A stretch of DNA of 63,742 nt from UBA2357 sp041916775 (GTDB taxonomy: Bacteria; Pseudomonadota; Gammaproteobacteria; Burkholderiales; Rhodocyclaceae), in NCBI GenBank assembly GCA_041916775.1, contig JAYRYZ010000030.1, positions 1 to 63,742 on the forward strand, in the 5' to 3' direction. The notes beneath the pieces were generated by a model, which was not told where the DNA came from, did not search any database, and saw nothing but the letters and a program-made list of their open reading frames with translations. This document shows, piece by piece, positions 26,262 to 34,836 of the stretch (position 1 is the first letter of the stretch; each line of letters opens with the position of its first letter). Made by a program: the position numbers and the translations under genes.

Positions 26262-28022
26262 TCATTGAATCGACATATCTCTCGATGCCCCAGCAGGCAC
26301 GCTGAGCGCATCGAGATGTCCGGCTTCGAGCCGCAGCACGCGGTCCACAGCGTCCAGCGTTCCGGCACGGTGGGTGATGATCAGTACGGTCGCCCGTGGC
26401 AGGGCTGCACGCAGCGCACGGAAGAGCGCTCGCTCGGTGGCTTCGTCGAGCGCGCCGGTGGCCTCGTCGAGCAGCAACAGGTCCGGCTGGCGGTAGATCG
26501 CGCGTGCGATCGCGACACGGGCGCGCTCGCCACCGGAGAGGCGGGTGCCCTCGGCACCGACCGGTGAGCGCATACCTTCGGGGAGGCCGGCAAGCAATCC
26601 GCCGAGTTGCGCGAGCGACAGCGCAGCTTCTACGTCAGCCTCACGCCCTGTGTCGAAACCGAAGATCACGTTGTCGGCAATGCTGGCATCCAGCAACGCA
26701 ACATGCTGTGGGACGTAGGCGATCACAGGGGCATGTGCCGCAGCCGGATCCCCCGCGCACCACGCAAGGTGACCGGTATCGGGGCGCAGGATCCCGCTGA
26801 TGATCTCGAGCAGCGTGCTCTTGCCCGCGCCGGACGGGCCGGTGAGCGCAACCCACTCGCCAGCACGGATCTTGATCGACACCGCATCCAGGATGGGGCG
26901 CGACTCGCCGGGCTGGGCGAAGCAGAGCGCATCGAGGCGCAGGCCGGGCTCGCCTGCCTCGATCGGCAACGGCAGCCGCGACTCCGCGAGCGCGCGGGCG
27001 CGGGCGAGGTCTTCCACCACCAGATCCACGTTCACCACCGAGCCGCGCAGTCCGGTGCGCGCGCTCGCGAAGTTCATCATCGCCGGCAGTACGCTGCGCC
27101 CAACCACCGCATAGAACACGAAATGCGGCAGCAGCTCGCCAATCGGCCGCTCGAGCGCGAGCCATGCCAGCACCGCGGACAGCACCAGTGCGAAGGCGAT
27201 GGTGTCGAGCGCGAGCCGCGGAATGTGCGGCAGGCACGCAATCCGCCGGTTCGCGGCGGCAAGCCTTTCGGTGTCCGTGGCGATCTCGTCGAGGAAGCGC
27301 TGCTCGGCGCCATAGATGCGCAGCTCGCGGAACGAGGCGAGCGCCTCTGCGGTGGCCACATGCCAGCGGTGCAGCGCACGCTCACGCGCGTGCGCGGCGC
27401 GTGACTGGATGTGACCCACCCAGCGCTGGGCGAGCGCGCTCACAAGCAGGAAGGCCACGAACAAGGACAGCGATGCGAGCGGGTTCACCCACAGCATCAA
27501 GCCTGTGAGCACGAGCACCACCAGCGCGGCGGACATCATCGTCAACACCTCCTTGCAGGCATGCGCCGCGTCCAGCGCGGTGGTGGTGGCGCGCTTGAAG
27601 TAGTCGGCACGATGGCGCGCGCGAAACGCCGGCCACCCCTGGTGGAGAAAGCCTTGCGTCAGCCGCAGCGCGAGGCTGCGCTGCACCTGCTGGTGGAAAC
27701 CGGCAATCGACCAGTGCAGCCACATCTCCGCAATGCTCTTGGAAGAGAGCAGCAACAGCAACAGGCACGCGTAGACGAGCAATGGCGGCCACCCCAGCCA
27801 TTCGCCGACGGCTCCGGCCGGGCCGCATGAGACGCCGCGCAGGCACTCCAGGAAGGGCAGCACCGATGCACCGACAAGCAACTCGAACAGGGTGAACAGC
27901 CCCATCCCGAGCGACAGCCGCCACACCGCGCGCTTGTGCTCCGGCTCGAGCAGACGCGACACCGCGCGCAGCACCCGTGCAAGGTCCTGCCACAGCAGCC
28001 CGCCCAAATCTCGCAAGAGCAT
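26262..28022 (-). CDS. ABC transporter, fused membrane and ATPase domains
   Basis: This 586-residue half-transporter has about six membrane helices (residues about 25-330) and a C-terminal ATPase with Walker A (GPSGAGKST), signature LSGGERARVAIARAIYR and Walker B LLLLDEATGALDE. The architecture is that of ABC exporters of lipid, peptide or drug type; the substrate cannot be told. The ATG is 2 bp after the glutathione reductase stop (TGATCATG), so the two are probably translated from one mRNA. Confidence 0.88.
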   Translation of the reverse strand: MLLRDLGGLLWQDLARVLRAVSRLLEPEHKRAVWRLSLGMGLFTLFELLVGASVLPFLECLRGVSCGPAGAVGEWLGWPPLLVYACLLLLLLSSKSIAEMWLHWSIAGFHQQVQRSLALRLTQGFLHQGWPAFRARHRADYFKRATTTALDAAHACKEVLTMMSAALVVLVLTGLMLWVNPLASLSLFVAFLLVSALAQRWVGHIQSRAAHARERALHRWHVATAEALASFRELRIYGAEQRFLDEIATDTERLAAANRRIACLPHIPRLALDTIAFALVLSAVLAWLALERPIGELLPHFVFYAVVGRSVLPAMMNFASARTGLRGSVVNVDLVVEDLARARALAESRLPLPIEAGEPGLRLDALCFAQPGESRPILDAVSIKIRAGEWVALTGPSGAGKSTLLEIISGILRPDTGHLAWCAGDPAAAHAPVIAYVPQHVALLDASIADNVIFGFDTGREADVEAALSLAQLGGLLAGLPEGMRSPVGAEGTRLSGGERARVAIARAIYRQPDLLLLDEATGALDEATERALFRALRAALPRATVLIITHRAGTLDAVDRVLRLEAGHLDALSVPAGASRDMSIQ

Positions 28023-28024
28023 GA

Positions 28025-29377
28025 TCAGCGCATCGTCACGAGTTCTTCCGCGCTCGTGGGGTGAATGGCCAGGGTGCGATCGAAATCCGCTTTGGTCGCG
28101 CCCATCTCGACCGCCACTGCAAAGCCCTGCAGCATCTCGTCCGCCCCCGCGCCGATGATGTGGCAGCCGACGACCCTTTCCTCGGCGCCGACACACACCA
28201 GCTTCATCGCGGTCTGGACCTTGTGTGCGGTCAGCGCGTGGTACATCGGCGTGAAGCGGGTGGTGTAGACCTTCACGGTATCGAAGCGCGCACGTGCCTC
28301 GGCCTCGCTGAGGCCCACGGTGCCGATCGGCGGATGGCTGAAGATTGCGGTGGGAACGTATTCGAAGCCGACACGACTATCCGCCTCGCCGAGGAAGAGG
28401 CGCGCCGCGAGCCTGCGCCCGGCGGCGATCGCATACGGCGTGAGCTCCGGCTGGCCGGTGATGTCGCCGAGCGCGTAGATGCCGGGCACGTTGGTGTTCT
28501 GGAACACATCCACCGGCACCCGCCCTTCCGCATCGGAGGCGACGCCGGCTGCGGCGAGCCCGAGGTCGGCGGTGTTGGGCTTGCGCCCGATCGCCCACAC
28601 CAGCGCATCCACCACCAGCGGGGCGCCCTGCCCGCAATCCACCTCGATCGCGCCTGCGCTGTTGCGCGAGAGCGCGCGCGCCTGTGTGGTGGTGCGGATA
28701 TCCACGCCGTCCTCGCGCATCTGGGCCGCGAGTGTGTCGCGCAGGATGTCGTCGAAGGGGCGCAACAGGTGTTCGCCGCGCACCAGCAGGCTCACCGCGC
28801 TGCCGAGCGCGTTGAACACGCCGGCGAGCTCCACCGCAATATAGCCGCTCCCCACCACCGCCACCCGGCGCGGCAGCGTCTCGAGCGCGAAGAAACCGTC
28901 GGAATCCATGCCCAGCTCGGCGCCCGGAATGTCCGGTCTCTGCGGCAAACCACCGGTGGCGATGGTGATGTGCGGCGCGCTGAACACCTGCACACCCGCC
29001 TCACCCGCGACCTCCACCACTCCGGGCGCCCGCAGCCGCGCATGACCGCGCACCACGGTCACGCCCGAGCGCTCGAGCAGACTGGCATAGATGCCGTTGA
29101 GCCGCGCGATGTAGGCATCCCGCGCCGCCTTGAGCCGCCCCCAGTCGAAGCCGCGCCGCTCCACGTCGAAGCCGTAGCCCTCGGCATCCTCGAGTGCCTG
29201 GGCAATCTCGGCGGCAAACCACATCACCTTCTTGGGCACGCAGCCCACATTGACACACGTTCCGCCCAACCGCCCCGACTCCACCAGCAGCACCCGCGCG
29301 CCATGCTCCGCCGCCCGTCGTGCACTCGCCACCCCGCCGCTGCCGCCGCCAATCACCAGATAGTCGTACTCCGCCAT
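28025..29377 (-). CDS. gorA: Glutathione-disulfide reductase
   Basis: This 450-residue flavoenzyme reduces GSSG with NADPH. It starts with the FAD-binding YDYLVIGGGSGGVASARRAA and the redox disulfide GGTCVNVGCVPKK. A second dinucleotide-binding GSGYIAVELAGVFNALGS and the C-terminal dimerisation domain with HPTSAEELV and its catalytic His follow. The start at 29377 has a GGAG site 8 nt before it; upstream in-frame codons lack conservation. Length matches bacterial GorA (about 450). It is transcribed ahead of the ABC exporter gene. Confidence 0.93.
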   Translation of the reverse strand: MAEYDYLVIGGGSGGVASARRAAEHGARVLLVESGRLGGTCVNVGCVPKKVMWFAAEIAQALEDAEGYGFDVERRGFDWGRLKAARDAYIARLNGIYASLLERSGVTVVRGHARLRAPGVVEVAGEAGVQVFSAPHITIATGGLPQRPDIPGAELGMDSDGFFALETLPRRVAVVGSGYIAVELAGVFNALGSAVSLLVRGEHLLRPFDDILRDTLAAQMREDGVDIRTTTQARALSRNSAGAIEVDCGQGAPLVVDALVWAIGRKPNTADLGLAAAGVASDAEGRVPVDVFQNTNVPGIYALGDITGQPELTPYAIAAGRRLAARLFLGEADSRVGFEYVPTAIFSHPPIGTVGLSEAEARARFDTVKVYTTRFTPMYHALTAHKVQTAMKLVCVGAEERVVGCHIIGAGADEMLQGFAVAVEMGATKADFDRTLAIHPTSAEELVTMR

Positions 29378-29526
29378 CGCCACCGCTCCAATCCACGCCA
29401 CCGGACCCTGTCCGCGAGGGCGAAGCTTAACGTGAACATCGGGCGGCGACGCCTTGAGTGCCACGCAGCGCCAGGCGGGGCCGCGCAGGACATCTAGACT
29501 TTCAAATGCATGAAAGAGAACATGTC

Positions 29527-29635
29527 ATGGACGCCTTACCTTGCACCGCCCTGCGAGCCAACATAGCCAAAACCATGAGCCGGATCTCAGATTACGAATC
29601 TCTAGATCGTCTCCCGCAACAGCAAACAAACCTAA
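29527..29635 (+). pseudogene. Decayed Phd/YefM-type antitoxin fragment
   Basis: From an ATG at 29527 the frame reads MDALPCTALRANIAKTMSRI then SDYES, which resembles the N-terminus of YefM/Phd antitoxins (TALRANLAKTMD pattern). After a one-base shift at about 29604 the other frame continues IVSRNSKQT before a stop, matching the next conserved strand (LIITRNGKQ pattern). The rest of the antitoxin and any toxin are absent. The fragment lies at the step from GC-rich to AT-rich DNA. Confidence 0.5.
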
Positions 29636-29806
29636 CTGAAAATCGCGCCTGAGGACTAAAGGTCACTCGACAAGATCGCCTACTAGCTTCGCATGCCCCC
29701 ATACGCCAGACGCCTGCAATCTGCCGTCGAAGGGGGGAATGCACGGGCAAAGACGCGAAGCGGGCGGCAAACCCGACGTAAGCAAATATACGTTATCGGA
29801 TACTGG

Positions 29807-30085
29807 TCACCCCGCTTTATCAATGAGCATCGGATCGTCCGATAAGTGAAGCACTGGAGCCATCACATCTTCGACTTCACCATCAAATGTGAATGCGACG
29901 AAAAACATACCTAATCGTAGCAACACCCACATCAAGCATAGAAAATTAATGCAAAATGACACCTTCCACGCAGTGACAGCGCGGGCGTATCGCTCCTGAG
30001 CCGGCACATCAGTCCTCGCACCATCTCGCCTAACTGAAGTCTCAACAACTGCACTAATCTTCCCGCATTTATCACACCGATCCAA
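29807..30085 (-). CDS. Hypothetical small protein with CxxC motif and membrane helix
   Basis: This 92-residue frame starts at a TTG and encodes RCDKCGK (a zinc-ribbon-like CxxC) near the N-terminus, then a membrane segment of about 25 residues (FCINFLCLMWVLLRLGMFFV) and an acidic C-terminus. I do not recognise it. No clear ribosome binding site supports the TTG, and the protein may be truncated because a zinc ribbon would need a second Cys pair. It is on the strand of the three-gene cassette upstream but is separated by 85 AT-rich bp. Confidence 0.4.
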   Translation of the reverse strand: MDRCDKCGKISAVVETSVRRDGARTDVPAQERYARAVTAWKVSFCINFLCLMWVLLRLGMFFVAFTFDGEVEDVMAPVLHLSDDPMLIDKAG

Positions 30086-30169
30086 ATTCAGAATCTATAC
30101 CAAACGAGCAAAGCACCCAAAAAACTCTTGAAATAAAATCCGCAAAACAAAAAGAGCATATCTAAAAAC

Positions 30170-30928
30170 TTACTTATGTGAAATCTCTTTTGACTTAGCA
30201 TCACTATCCAATAGACCGCCGTTTGCGATTACATGAAACTGACCCAGATGCTCTTGAACAAATGTTTGACCATGCTCAGCCAAAAGGTTTATGCTTCTAT
30301 TCAATACCGCTATATCATTATTTAGCTCAAGCAGAAAATTTTGCGCGGTGGAAATCATGTTGGCAAGTCTAAGATCAACCGACTTGTATAGTATCGCCTT
30401 AGCGGATTCATTTCCAGAAAATTCCTTCTCAATCTTCATTATCTCTTCAAAAGCCTGAGAGTGCGCACCATCTTGTATTTCCTTATATTTAATTGTTTTT
30501 TCATATACAAGACTCTGAGCCTTTTCACGGAGATCTAATTGCATATTCCCAATAGCGCTGATAGCACTAACGTTCAGCCGAGTCAATTGTGACTGATACT
30601 GCATTACGGCATCAGAAACCGCCTTCATACGCTGAAAGTCGTTATCCTTGCGTAGTTCCTCGATCTCTACCATGATTCGATGAATCTCTGTCTTTCTTCG
30701 TATTTCTAATTCAGCGTCTGTGACCCTCTCCTGCATAGCGATACCACTAGCATGAGAAGCTTCTTTCATCCTAACCTCTGACTCCGCCCCAACCACATAC
30801 TGATCACGCTCCATTTGCCTACGGTGCTCACGAGTCTTCAACGGCTCTCTAGCCCAATCAGTCATCAACTTCACAGGCTCAAGAACTATGTCGCCCAACT
30901 TACTCATTACACTAATCAGATTCATCAC
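30170..30928 (-). CDS. Hypothetical helical protein, third gene of AT-rich cassette
   Basis: This 252-residue protein is almost entirely charged helix. Residues about 30-110 look like a coiled coil (TREHRRQMERDQ, RRKTEIHRIMVEIEELRKDN), followed by further amphipathic helices (LREKAQSLVYEKTIKYKEIQ). There is no signal peptide, clear membrane helix or enzymatic motif. Its start overlaps the previous gene by 17 bp, so the genes are probably co-translated. Base composition is much more AT-rich than the surrounding chromosome. I do not recognise the family. It may be a scaffold or partner of the two upstream products (inference). Confidence 0.65.
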   Translation of the reverse strand: MMNLISVMSKLGDIVLEPVKLMTDWAREPLKTREHRRQMERDQYVVGAESEVRMKEASHASGIAMQERVTDAELEIRRKTEIHRIMVEIEELRKDNDFQRMKAVSDAVMQYQSQLTRLNVSAISAIGNMQLDLREKAQSLVYEKTIKYKEIQDGAHSQAFEEIMKIEKEFSGNESAKAILYKSVDLRLANMISTAQNFLLELNNDIAVLNRSINLLAEHGQTFVQEHLGQFHVIANGGLLDSDAKSKEISHK

Positions 30929-31415
30929 CGCTCCTTGATTCGGCTTCTTTCAGAGCCCGATCAAACAAGCTCCTTGACCTTTCTGCATGGTACCGGAGAC
31001 GTTCTAATTTCTCGTCTGCCTGACCGCTCAGTATCAGCAATTTATCTAGATATTCAACAGAATCCATTATTACCTTCTCAATGAAGTGGCTTTTTTCAAT
31101 TCCTTTCCCACTTGCACCAGAAACAAACATCTCACACAAACGTCTATACGCATGAAGGAAACCATCACAATGGACATCGCACTCAACGGAGCACTCCGAA
31201 ACCGATAACGCAGTCGCCCCCTTGTAATACATAGGATGCTGAACAATCCAACCAAGCATGAATTTATCGATCGCAATATTCATATCATTTGACCAAGCAC
31301 TATGCATGAACATCGGCCGATACAACTTCGGCTCCTCATTTCGGAACTGATCAACTAAAGTCTGTCGTCCAAGGCTCAGCGCAGTCAGAGCGCGAACGAG
31401 TTCGTGACTATTCAT
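30912..31415 (-). CDS. Hypothetical protein, second gene of AT-rich cassette
   Basis: This 167-residue protein is predicted soluble and mostly helical, with a Cys-rich patch (SECSVECDVHCDGF) near residue 75 and a charged C-terminal helix (EKLERLRYHAERSRSLF). No known motif was recognised. It overlaps the upstream gene by 8 bp and the downstream gene by 17 bp, which shows tight operon packing. The Cys residues could bind metal (inference). Confidence 0.62.
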   Translation of the reverse strand: MNSHELVRALTALSLGRQTLVDQFRNEEPKLYRPMFMHSAWSNDMNIAIDKFMLGWIVQHPMYYKGATALSVSECSVECDVHCDGFLHAYRRLCEMFVSGASGKGIEKSHFIEKVIMDSVEYLDKLLILSGQADEKLERLRYHAERSRSLFDRALKEAESRSGDESD

Positions 31416-32028
31416 CCAACTGCCTTTTGTCTACAACACCACTTATCTCATCTTTCGCTTTTTTTCGAATCTCCCCAATTGTGTCGAACGTGTGTTCCTC
31501 GACCAAGCCTGAACTTACGTCTAGGCTCTTTGTGTAACTATTAACCAACTCCTGTATCCATTGACTCGCAACATCACCAGCAACTTGAGACTCCTTGAGA
31601 GCAGCCGAAACCTCTTGCAAGGTATCTGAGAAAAATTTCGCTCTTTCCTTACGCAAGTCCTCTTGAAGAGACCCAACAAACTTTATCTCCTCCTTAAACT
31701 CCTTAACCAGACTTAGATAGTTTCTCTCATACTCAAAAAGAAGCTGAAGTCGCTCTTTGAGCTTAGATGTCGCCAAGTGCTCTTCAAAGTTTAATACAAT
31801 AGTCCTCTTAATTGCATCCTTGTGATTCTTATCAATCTCGACTTTTTCGAAACACTCATCAACCACTTTCAAAAAATCAACTGGCGCAGCCATTACATCT
31901 CCTTTATGGACACAGGGCACATTAACTTCTGAATCAACGACATTCACTGACGAGCGATCCAATTGATCTCTCAATCGACGCTCATTTCTCTCCGATATCA
32001 CTCTTCGCAACAAATCAATGTATTCCAT
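31408..32028 (-). CDS. Hypothetical helical protein, first gene of AT-rich cassette
   Basis: This 206-residue protein begins MEYIDLLRRVISERNERRLR and is rich in Lys/Glu with long helices (residues about 85-160, KLKERLQLLFEYERNYLSLV). No membrane segment, signal or catalytic motif is seen. It opens the cassette; a possible promoter upstream (TTGTGT, 17 nt, TATCTA on the minus strand) would give a nearly leaderless mRNA, and no ribosome binding site is visible before the ATG. AT-rich composition points to horizontal gain. Confidence 0.62.
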   Translation of the reverse strand: MEYIDLLRRVISERNERRLRDQLDRSSVNVVDSEVNVPCVHKGDVMAAPVDFLKVVDECFEKVEIDKNHKDAIKRTIVLNFEEHLATSKLKERLQLLFEYERNYLSLVKEFKEEIKFVGSLQEDLRKERAKFFSDTLQEVSAALKESQVAGDVASQWIQELVNSYTKSLDVSSGLVEEHTFDTIGEIRKKAKDEISGVVDKRQLDE

Positions 32029-32565
32029 GGCAACTGTATAGATACGACCTCAAAGGCGTTAACACAACGCATCTCGCTACATCCAGAAACCATATACTAG
32101 ATAAATGGAAGAGACCATGAGTAACTTTATCCCAAGACTGAACTAACCAAAAATTCACACCAATAACTCCCACTGACCCCAAAATCTAACGACGGTAAAT
32201 GTATTCAATAGTCTGAAAATAATGAGTACTCAGGAGTTCTCATACACTTACCCAGATTGAAGTCACGGGCCATTCATTGAATAGAACCTACAATTTCTTC
32301 ATCACATCTTCCCGCACTCTCTTCCTCAGGCATTATGACTATATCGTGATACAAATAACAAGCCCTCGGATGACCGTTGCGTGATGATTTTCTCGATGAA
32401 GTCTCTGACCAGACGCAGACTTAGCAACGCCGAGGCTACCGATTGGTCACATGTGCTCTCGGTACGACACGGGTCTCCACAACAACGCTACCCCAGCATA
32501 CGATCGCCAAGACCATTAACCCTACTGGAGAATTTATCAAGTACTCCTAATCAACATCACGTCTG
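32029..32565. other. AT-rich gene-free stretch
   Basis: This 537-bp stretch separates the hypothetical cassette from the frameshifted membrane gene. The left part is AT-rich and probably holds the cassette promoter (minus strand, close to 32040-32065). A short palindrome TGAGTACTCA occurs at 32223-32232. No convincing gene, RNA or repeat was seen; a 61-codon frame at 32381 lacks a ribosome binding site and protein-like composition. Confidence 0.5.
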
Positions 32566-33385
32566 ATGAACGCTACCGCCGCCCTAGTCCGCAGCTCTGT
32601 CTGCATGTCACTCCTCCGTCGCCTGATCCTCATGCTTGGGATTGCTGGTTGTGTGGTCTTCGGCCTCGCTTTTGCGGCGTCAATCGCGAACCCCGGCTTT
32701 GTCGAGCAAATCGCCAGGGACGTCATCCGCTATCAGGTGGAAAAGAAAACGCGGGAGAAGGTCGAGGCGATCGACAGCCACTTTCTCGCGAAACATGCAG
32801 GCACGCTCTCCAGGGGTTACGCGGAGGAGCTCGCGCAGGCGAAGCGGATGCTCGCCGAGGCGCTGCCTGCAAGGCTCGCCGAGGTGATCGGAGAGATGCA
32901 GGACGTGAGCTGCGAGTGCCGCAGGAAGATCGAAACCAGCCAGCATACGGGACGGATTCGAGTGGCGGATCGCCAGCGCAGAGGCCGCGCAGGCGCGGCT
33001 GACGACGCTCATCCGCGCGCAATACATGGATACGGCTGGCCAGCTGACGCGCGAGTTCCGCATATTCACCGGCAGCAATGCGGTGGTCTTCCTGCTGCTA
33101 CTCGTGGCTGTACTGGTGAAGCCGAAGGCCGGCCTGCATCTGCTGCCGTCGGCGCTGGTACTGCTCGCCGCGGCGTCGATCACGGCCTGCCTCTACCTCT
33201 TCAACCAGAACTGGCTCCACACGCTGGTATTCAGCGATTTCACCGGACTGGCCTACGTCGCCTACCTTGGTGGCGCCTTTGCGCTGTTGAGTGACATCAT
33301 CTTCAACCGCGCGCGTGTCACTGCCGAGATCCTGAACTTCATCCTGCAGGCACTTGGCAGCGCGGTTCAGGTCGCGCCCTGCTGA
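32566..33385 (+). pseudogene. Membrane protein gene split by a frameshift
   Basis: Two overlapping frames together make one protein of about 272 residues. The first (from 32566, or more likely ATG 32605) gives a membrane anchor (LLRRLILMLGIAGCVVFGLA) and a helical region ending near CECRRKIE. The second, in the next frame, continues IRDGFEWRIASAEAAQARLT and three membrane helices (VVFLLLLVAVLVKP; ALVLLAAASITACLYLF) to a stop at 33385. Removing one A from GAAACC at 32932-32937 joins them. I do not recognise the family. It could be a real pseudogene, a sequencing error, or less likely a programmed shift. Confidence 0.6.
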
Positions 33386-33524
33386 GGCTGGAAAGGTCGC
33401 AACGGGGAAACACACCCCCGAGCGACACCTGACCCCGGCGCCTTCAGGCCACGCCTTGTCGCCTGGATGACAATGCGGAACACGCACATGCGGCATGGTA
33501 TGGAGCCGAATTCCCAGAGAGCCG

Positions 33525-34457
33525 ATGATGAATGCCACCGCCACTGCCGGCTCGAACACCGCGCGCGGCATGCTGCTCGTGTCGCTGGCGATGCTCACCG
33601 TGCCGTTCATGGACGCGCTCGCGAAGTTGTTGTCGGTGTCCATTTCGGTGGGGCAGATCTCGGCGGCGCGCTTCGTGTTCCAGACGCTGTTCCTGCTGCC
33701 GGTACTGGTCGCCACGCTCGGGCCGCGGGGCTTGTGGCCGGCGCAGTGGCGCTGGCATGCGGCGCGCGGGGTGCTGATCGCGGTGTCGACCCTGCTGTTC
33801 TTCGCGGCGCTGAAGTCCATGCCGGTGGCGAACGCGATCGCGATCTTCTTCGTCGAGCCGCTCATCCTCACGCTGCTGTGCGGGTTGTTCCTCGGCGAGG
33901 TGGTCGGGCGCAGGCGCTGGGCGGCGGTGCTGGTGGGGTTCGCGGGTGCGCTGCTGGTGATCCGGCCGAGCTTCTCGCAGGTGGGCTGGACGGCGCTGTT
34001 GCCGGTGCTCGCTGCGGTGTGCTTTGCCGGCTACATCATTCTGGTGCGCGCCCATCGCGAAAAGGAGGGGCCGGTGGCGATGCAGTGCTTCACCGGGTTC
34101 TTCGGCGCGCTGGTGATGATCTCCGCGCTACTGGCAGGGAGCGCCGCGGGCATTCCGCTGCTGACCCCGTCGTGGCCCAGTGCGGGCGAGGCGCTGATGC
34201 TGGCCGGGGTGGGCCTGATCTCGGCGATCAGCCACCTGCTGGTAGCCTACGCCTACCGCCATGCCGAGGCCACCGTGCTCGCACCCTTCCAGTACCTGGA
34301 GATCATCAGCGCAACCGCAGTCGGCTACTTCGTGTTCAGGGACTTCCCGGACGCGGTCACCTGGGTGGGTATCGCGATCATCGTGGCGTCGGGGATGGCG
34401 ATGTTCGTTTCCGAGAGCCGGCTGGCGAGCCGCGGCGAGGCGGGCGCCAAATCCTGA
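33525..34457 (+). CDS. DMT superfamily (EamA) transporter
   Basis: This 310-residue inner-membrane protein has ten predicted membrane helices in two EamA repeats (AALKSMPVANAIAIFFVEPL; AYAYRHAEATVLAPFQYLEI). Family members export amino acids, nucleotides or other small metabolites; the substrate is unknown. Two consecutive ATGs (33525 and 33528) follow a GAGAG-like site, and I used the first. It stands alone on this strand between the frameshifted gene and hipBA. Confidence 0.88.
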   Translation: MMNATATAGSNTARGMLLVSLAMLTVPFMDALAKLLSVSISVGQISAARFVFQTLFLLPVLVATLGPRGLWPAQWRWHAARGVLIAVSTLLFFAALKSMPVANAIAIFFVEPLILTLLCGLFLGEVVGRRRWAAVLVGFAGALLVIRPSFSQVGWTALLPVLAAVCFAGYIILVRAHREKEGPVAMQCFTGFFGALVMISALLAGSAAGIPLLTPSWPSAGEALMLAGVGLISAISHLLVAYAYRHAEATVLAPFQYLEIISATAVGYFVFRDFPDAVTWVGIAIIVASGMAMFVSESRLASRGEAGAKS

Positions 34458-34494
34458 GAGACGTCGCCTGCAAATGGTCCTTGATGTGAAGCTG

Positions 34495-34516
34495 AATCCT
34501 CAAGACCGTAAGGATT
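34495..34516. promoter_or_regulatory. Upstream HipB-type operator (imperfect)
   Basis: A 22-bp dyad starting AATCCT and ending AGGATT, with two mismatched arm positions. It matches the downstream operator at 34544 in end sequences and length, with a centre-to-centre spacing of 49 bp. Confidence 0.6.
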
Positions 34517-34543
34517 TCGGACAGACACGCTGATTTGGTGCAG

Positions 34544-34565
34544 AATCCTCACAATCGTGAGGATT
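34544..34565. promoter_or_regulatory. Downstream HipB-type operator overlapping the ribosome binding site
   Basis: A perfect 22-bp palindrome, AATCCTCAC-AATC-GTGAGGATT. Its right arm contains GAGG, which also serves as the ribosome binding site for hipB (ATG at 34570). It resembles the E. coli HipB operator pattern with ATCC and GGAT ends, though the spacer differs. Confidence 0.65.
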
Positions 34566-34569
34566 CATC

Positions 34570-34836
34570 ATGAAGATACCCATCGACAATGCAACTGCGA
34601 TCGGCGAGGTGGTCCGCGCGAGCCGCAAAGCCCAGAGGATCCGTCAGGACGACGCCGCCGGCAGCATTGGTGTCAGCGAGAACTTTCTCGGCAAGATAGA
34701 GCGTGGCAGCACATCCGTACACTGGGGCAAGCTCTTTCAAGTACTTCAAGGGCTCGGCATCCACATCGTAGTGGATGTGCCGGAGAACGTGGCCGTCTTG
34801 ATGAGCGATCCTGTCAAGCATAAACGCACACCATGA
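34570..34836 (+). CDS. hipB: HipB-type antitoxin, XRE family
   Basis: This 88-residue protein has an XRE helix-turn-helix (IGEVVRASRKAQRIRQDDAA, then SENFLGKIERGSTSVHWGKL) and a short C-terminal tail. HipB antitoxins bind palindromic operators and hold HipA inactive. Two such palindromes lie directly upstream, one overlapping the ribosome binding site. The stop overlaps the hipA start by 4 bp. Confidence 0.87.
   Translation: MKIPIDNATAIGEVVRASRKAQRIRQDDAAGSIGVSENFLGKIERGSTSVHWGKLFQVLQGLGIHIVVDVPENVAVLMSDPVKHKRTP

Noticed and set aside
32222..32243. Short inverted repeat ATGAG...CTCAT with TGAGTACTCA
   Set aside because: Arms of 5 bp in AT-rich DNA are expected by chance and no gene starts nearby.
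32381..32566. 61-codon plus-strand frame before the frameshifted membrane gene
   Set aside because: No ribosome binding site, no recognisable domain and unlikely composition.
32932..32937. Programmed ribosomal frameshift in the split membrane gene
   Set aside because: GAAACC is not a strong slippery heptamer, no stimulatory structure is evident, and decay or sequencing error is simpler.
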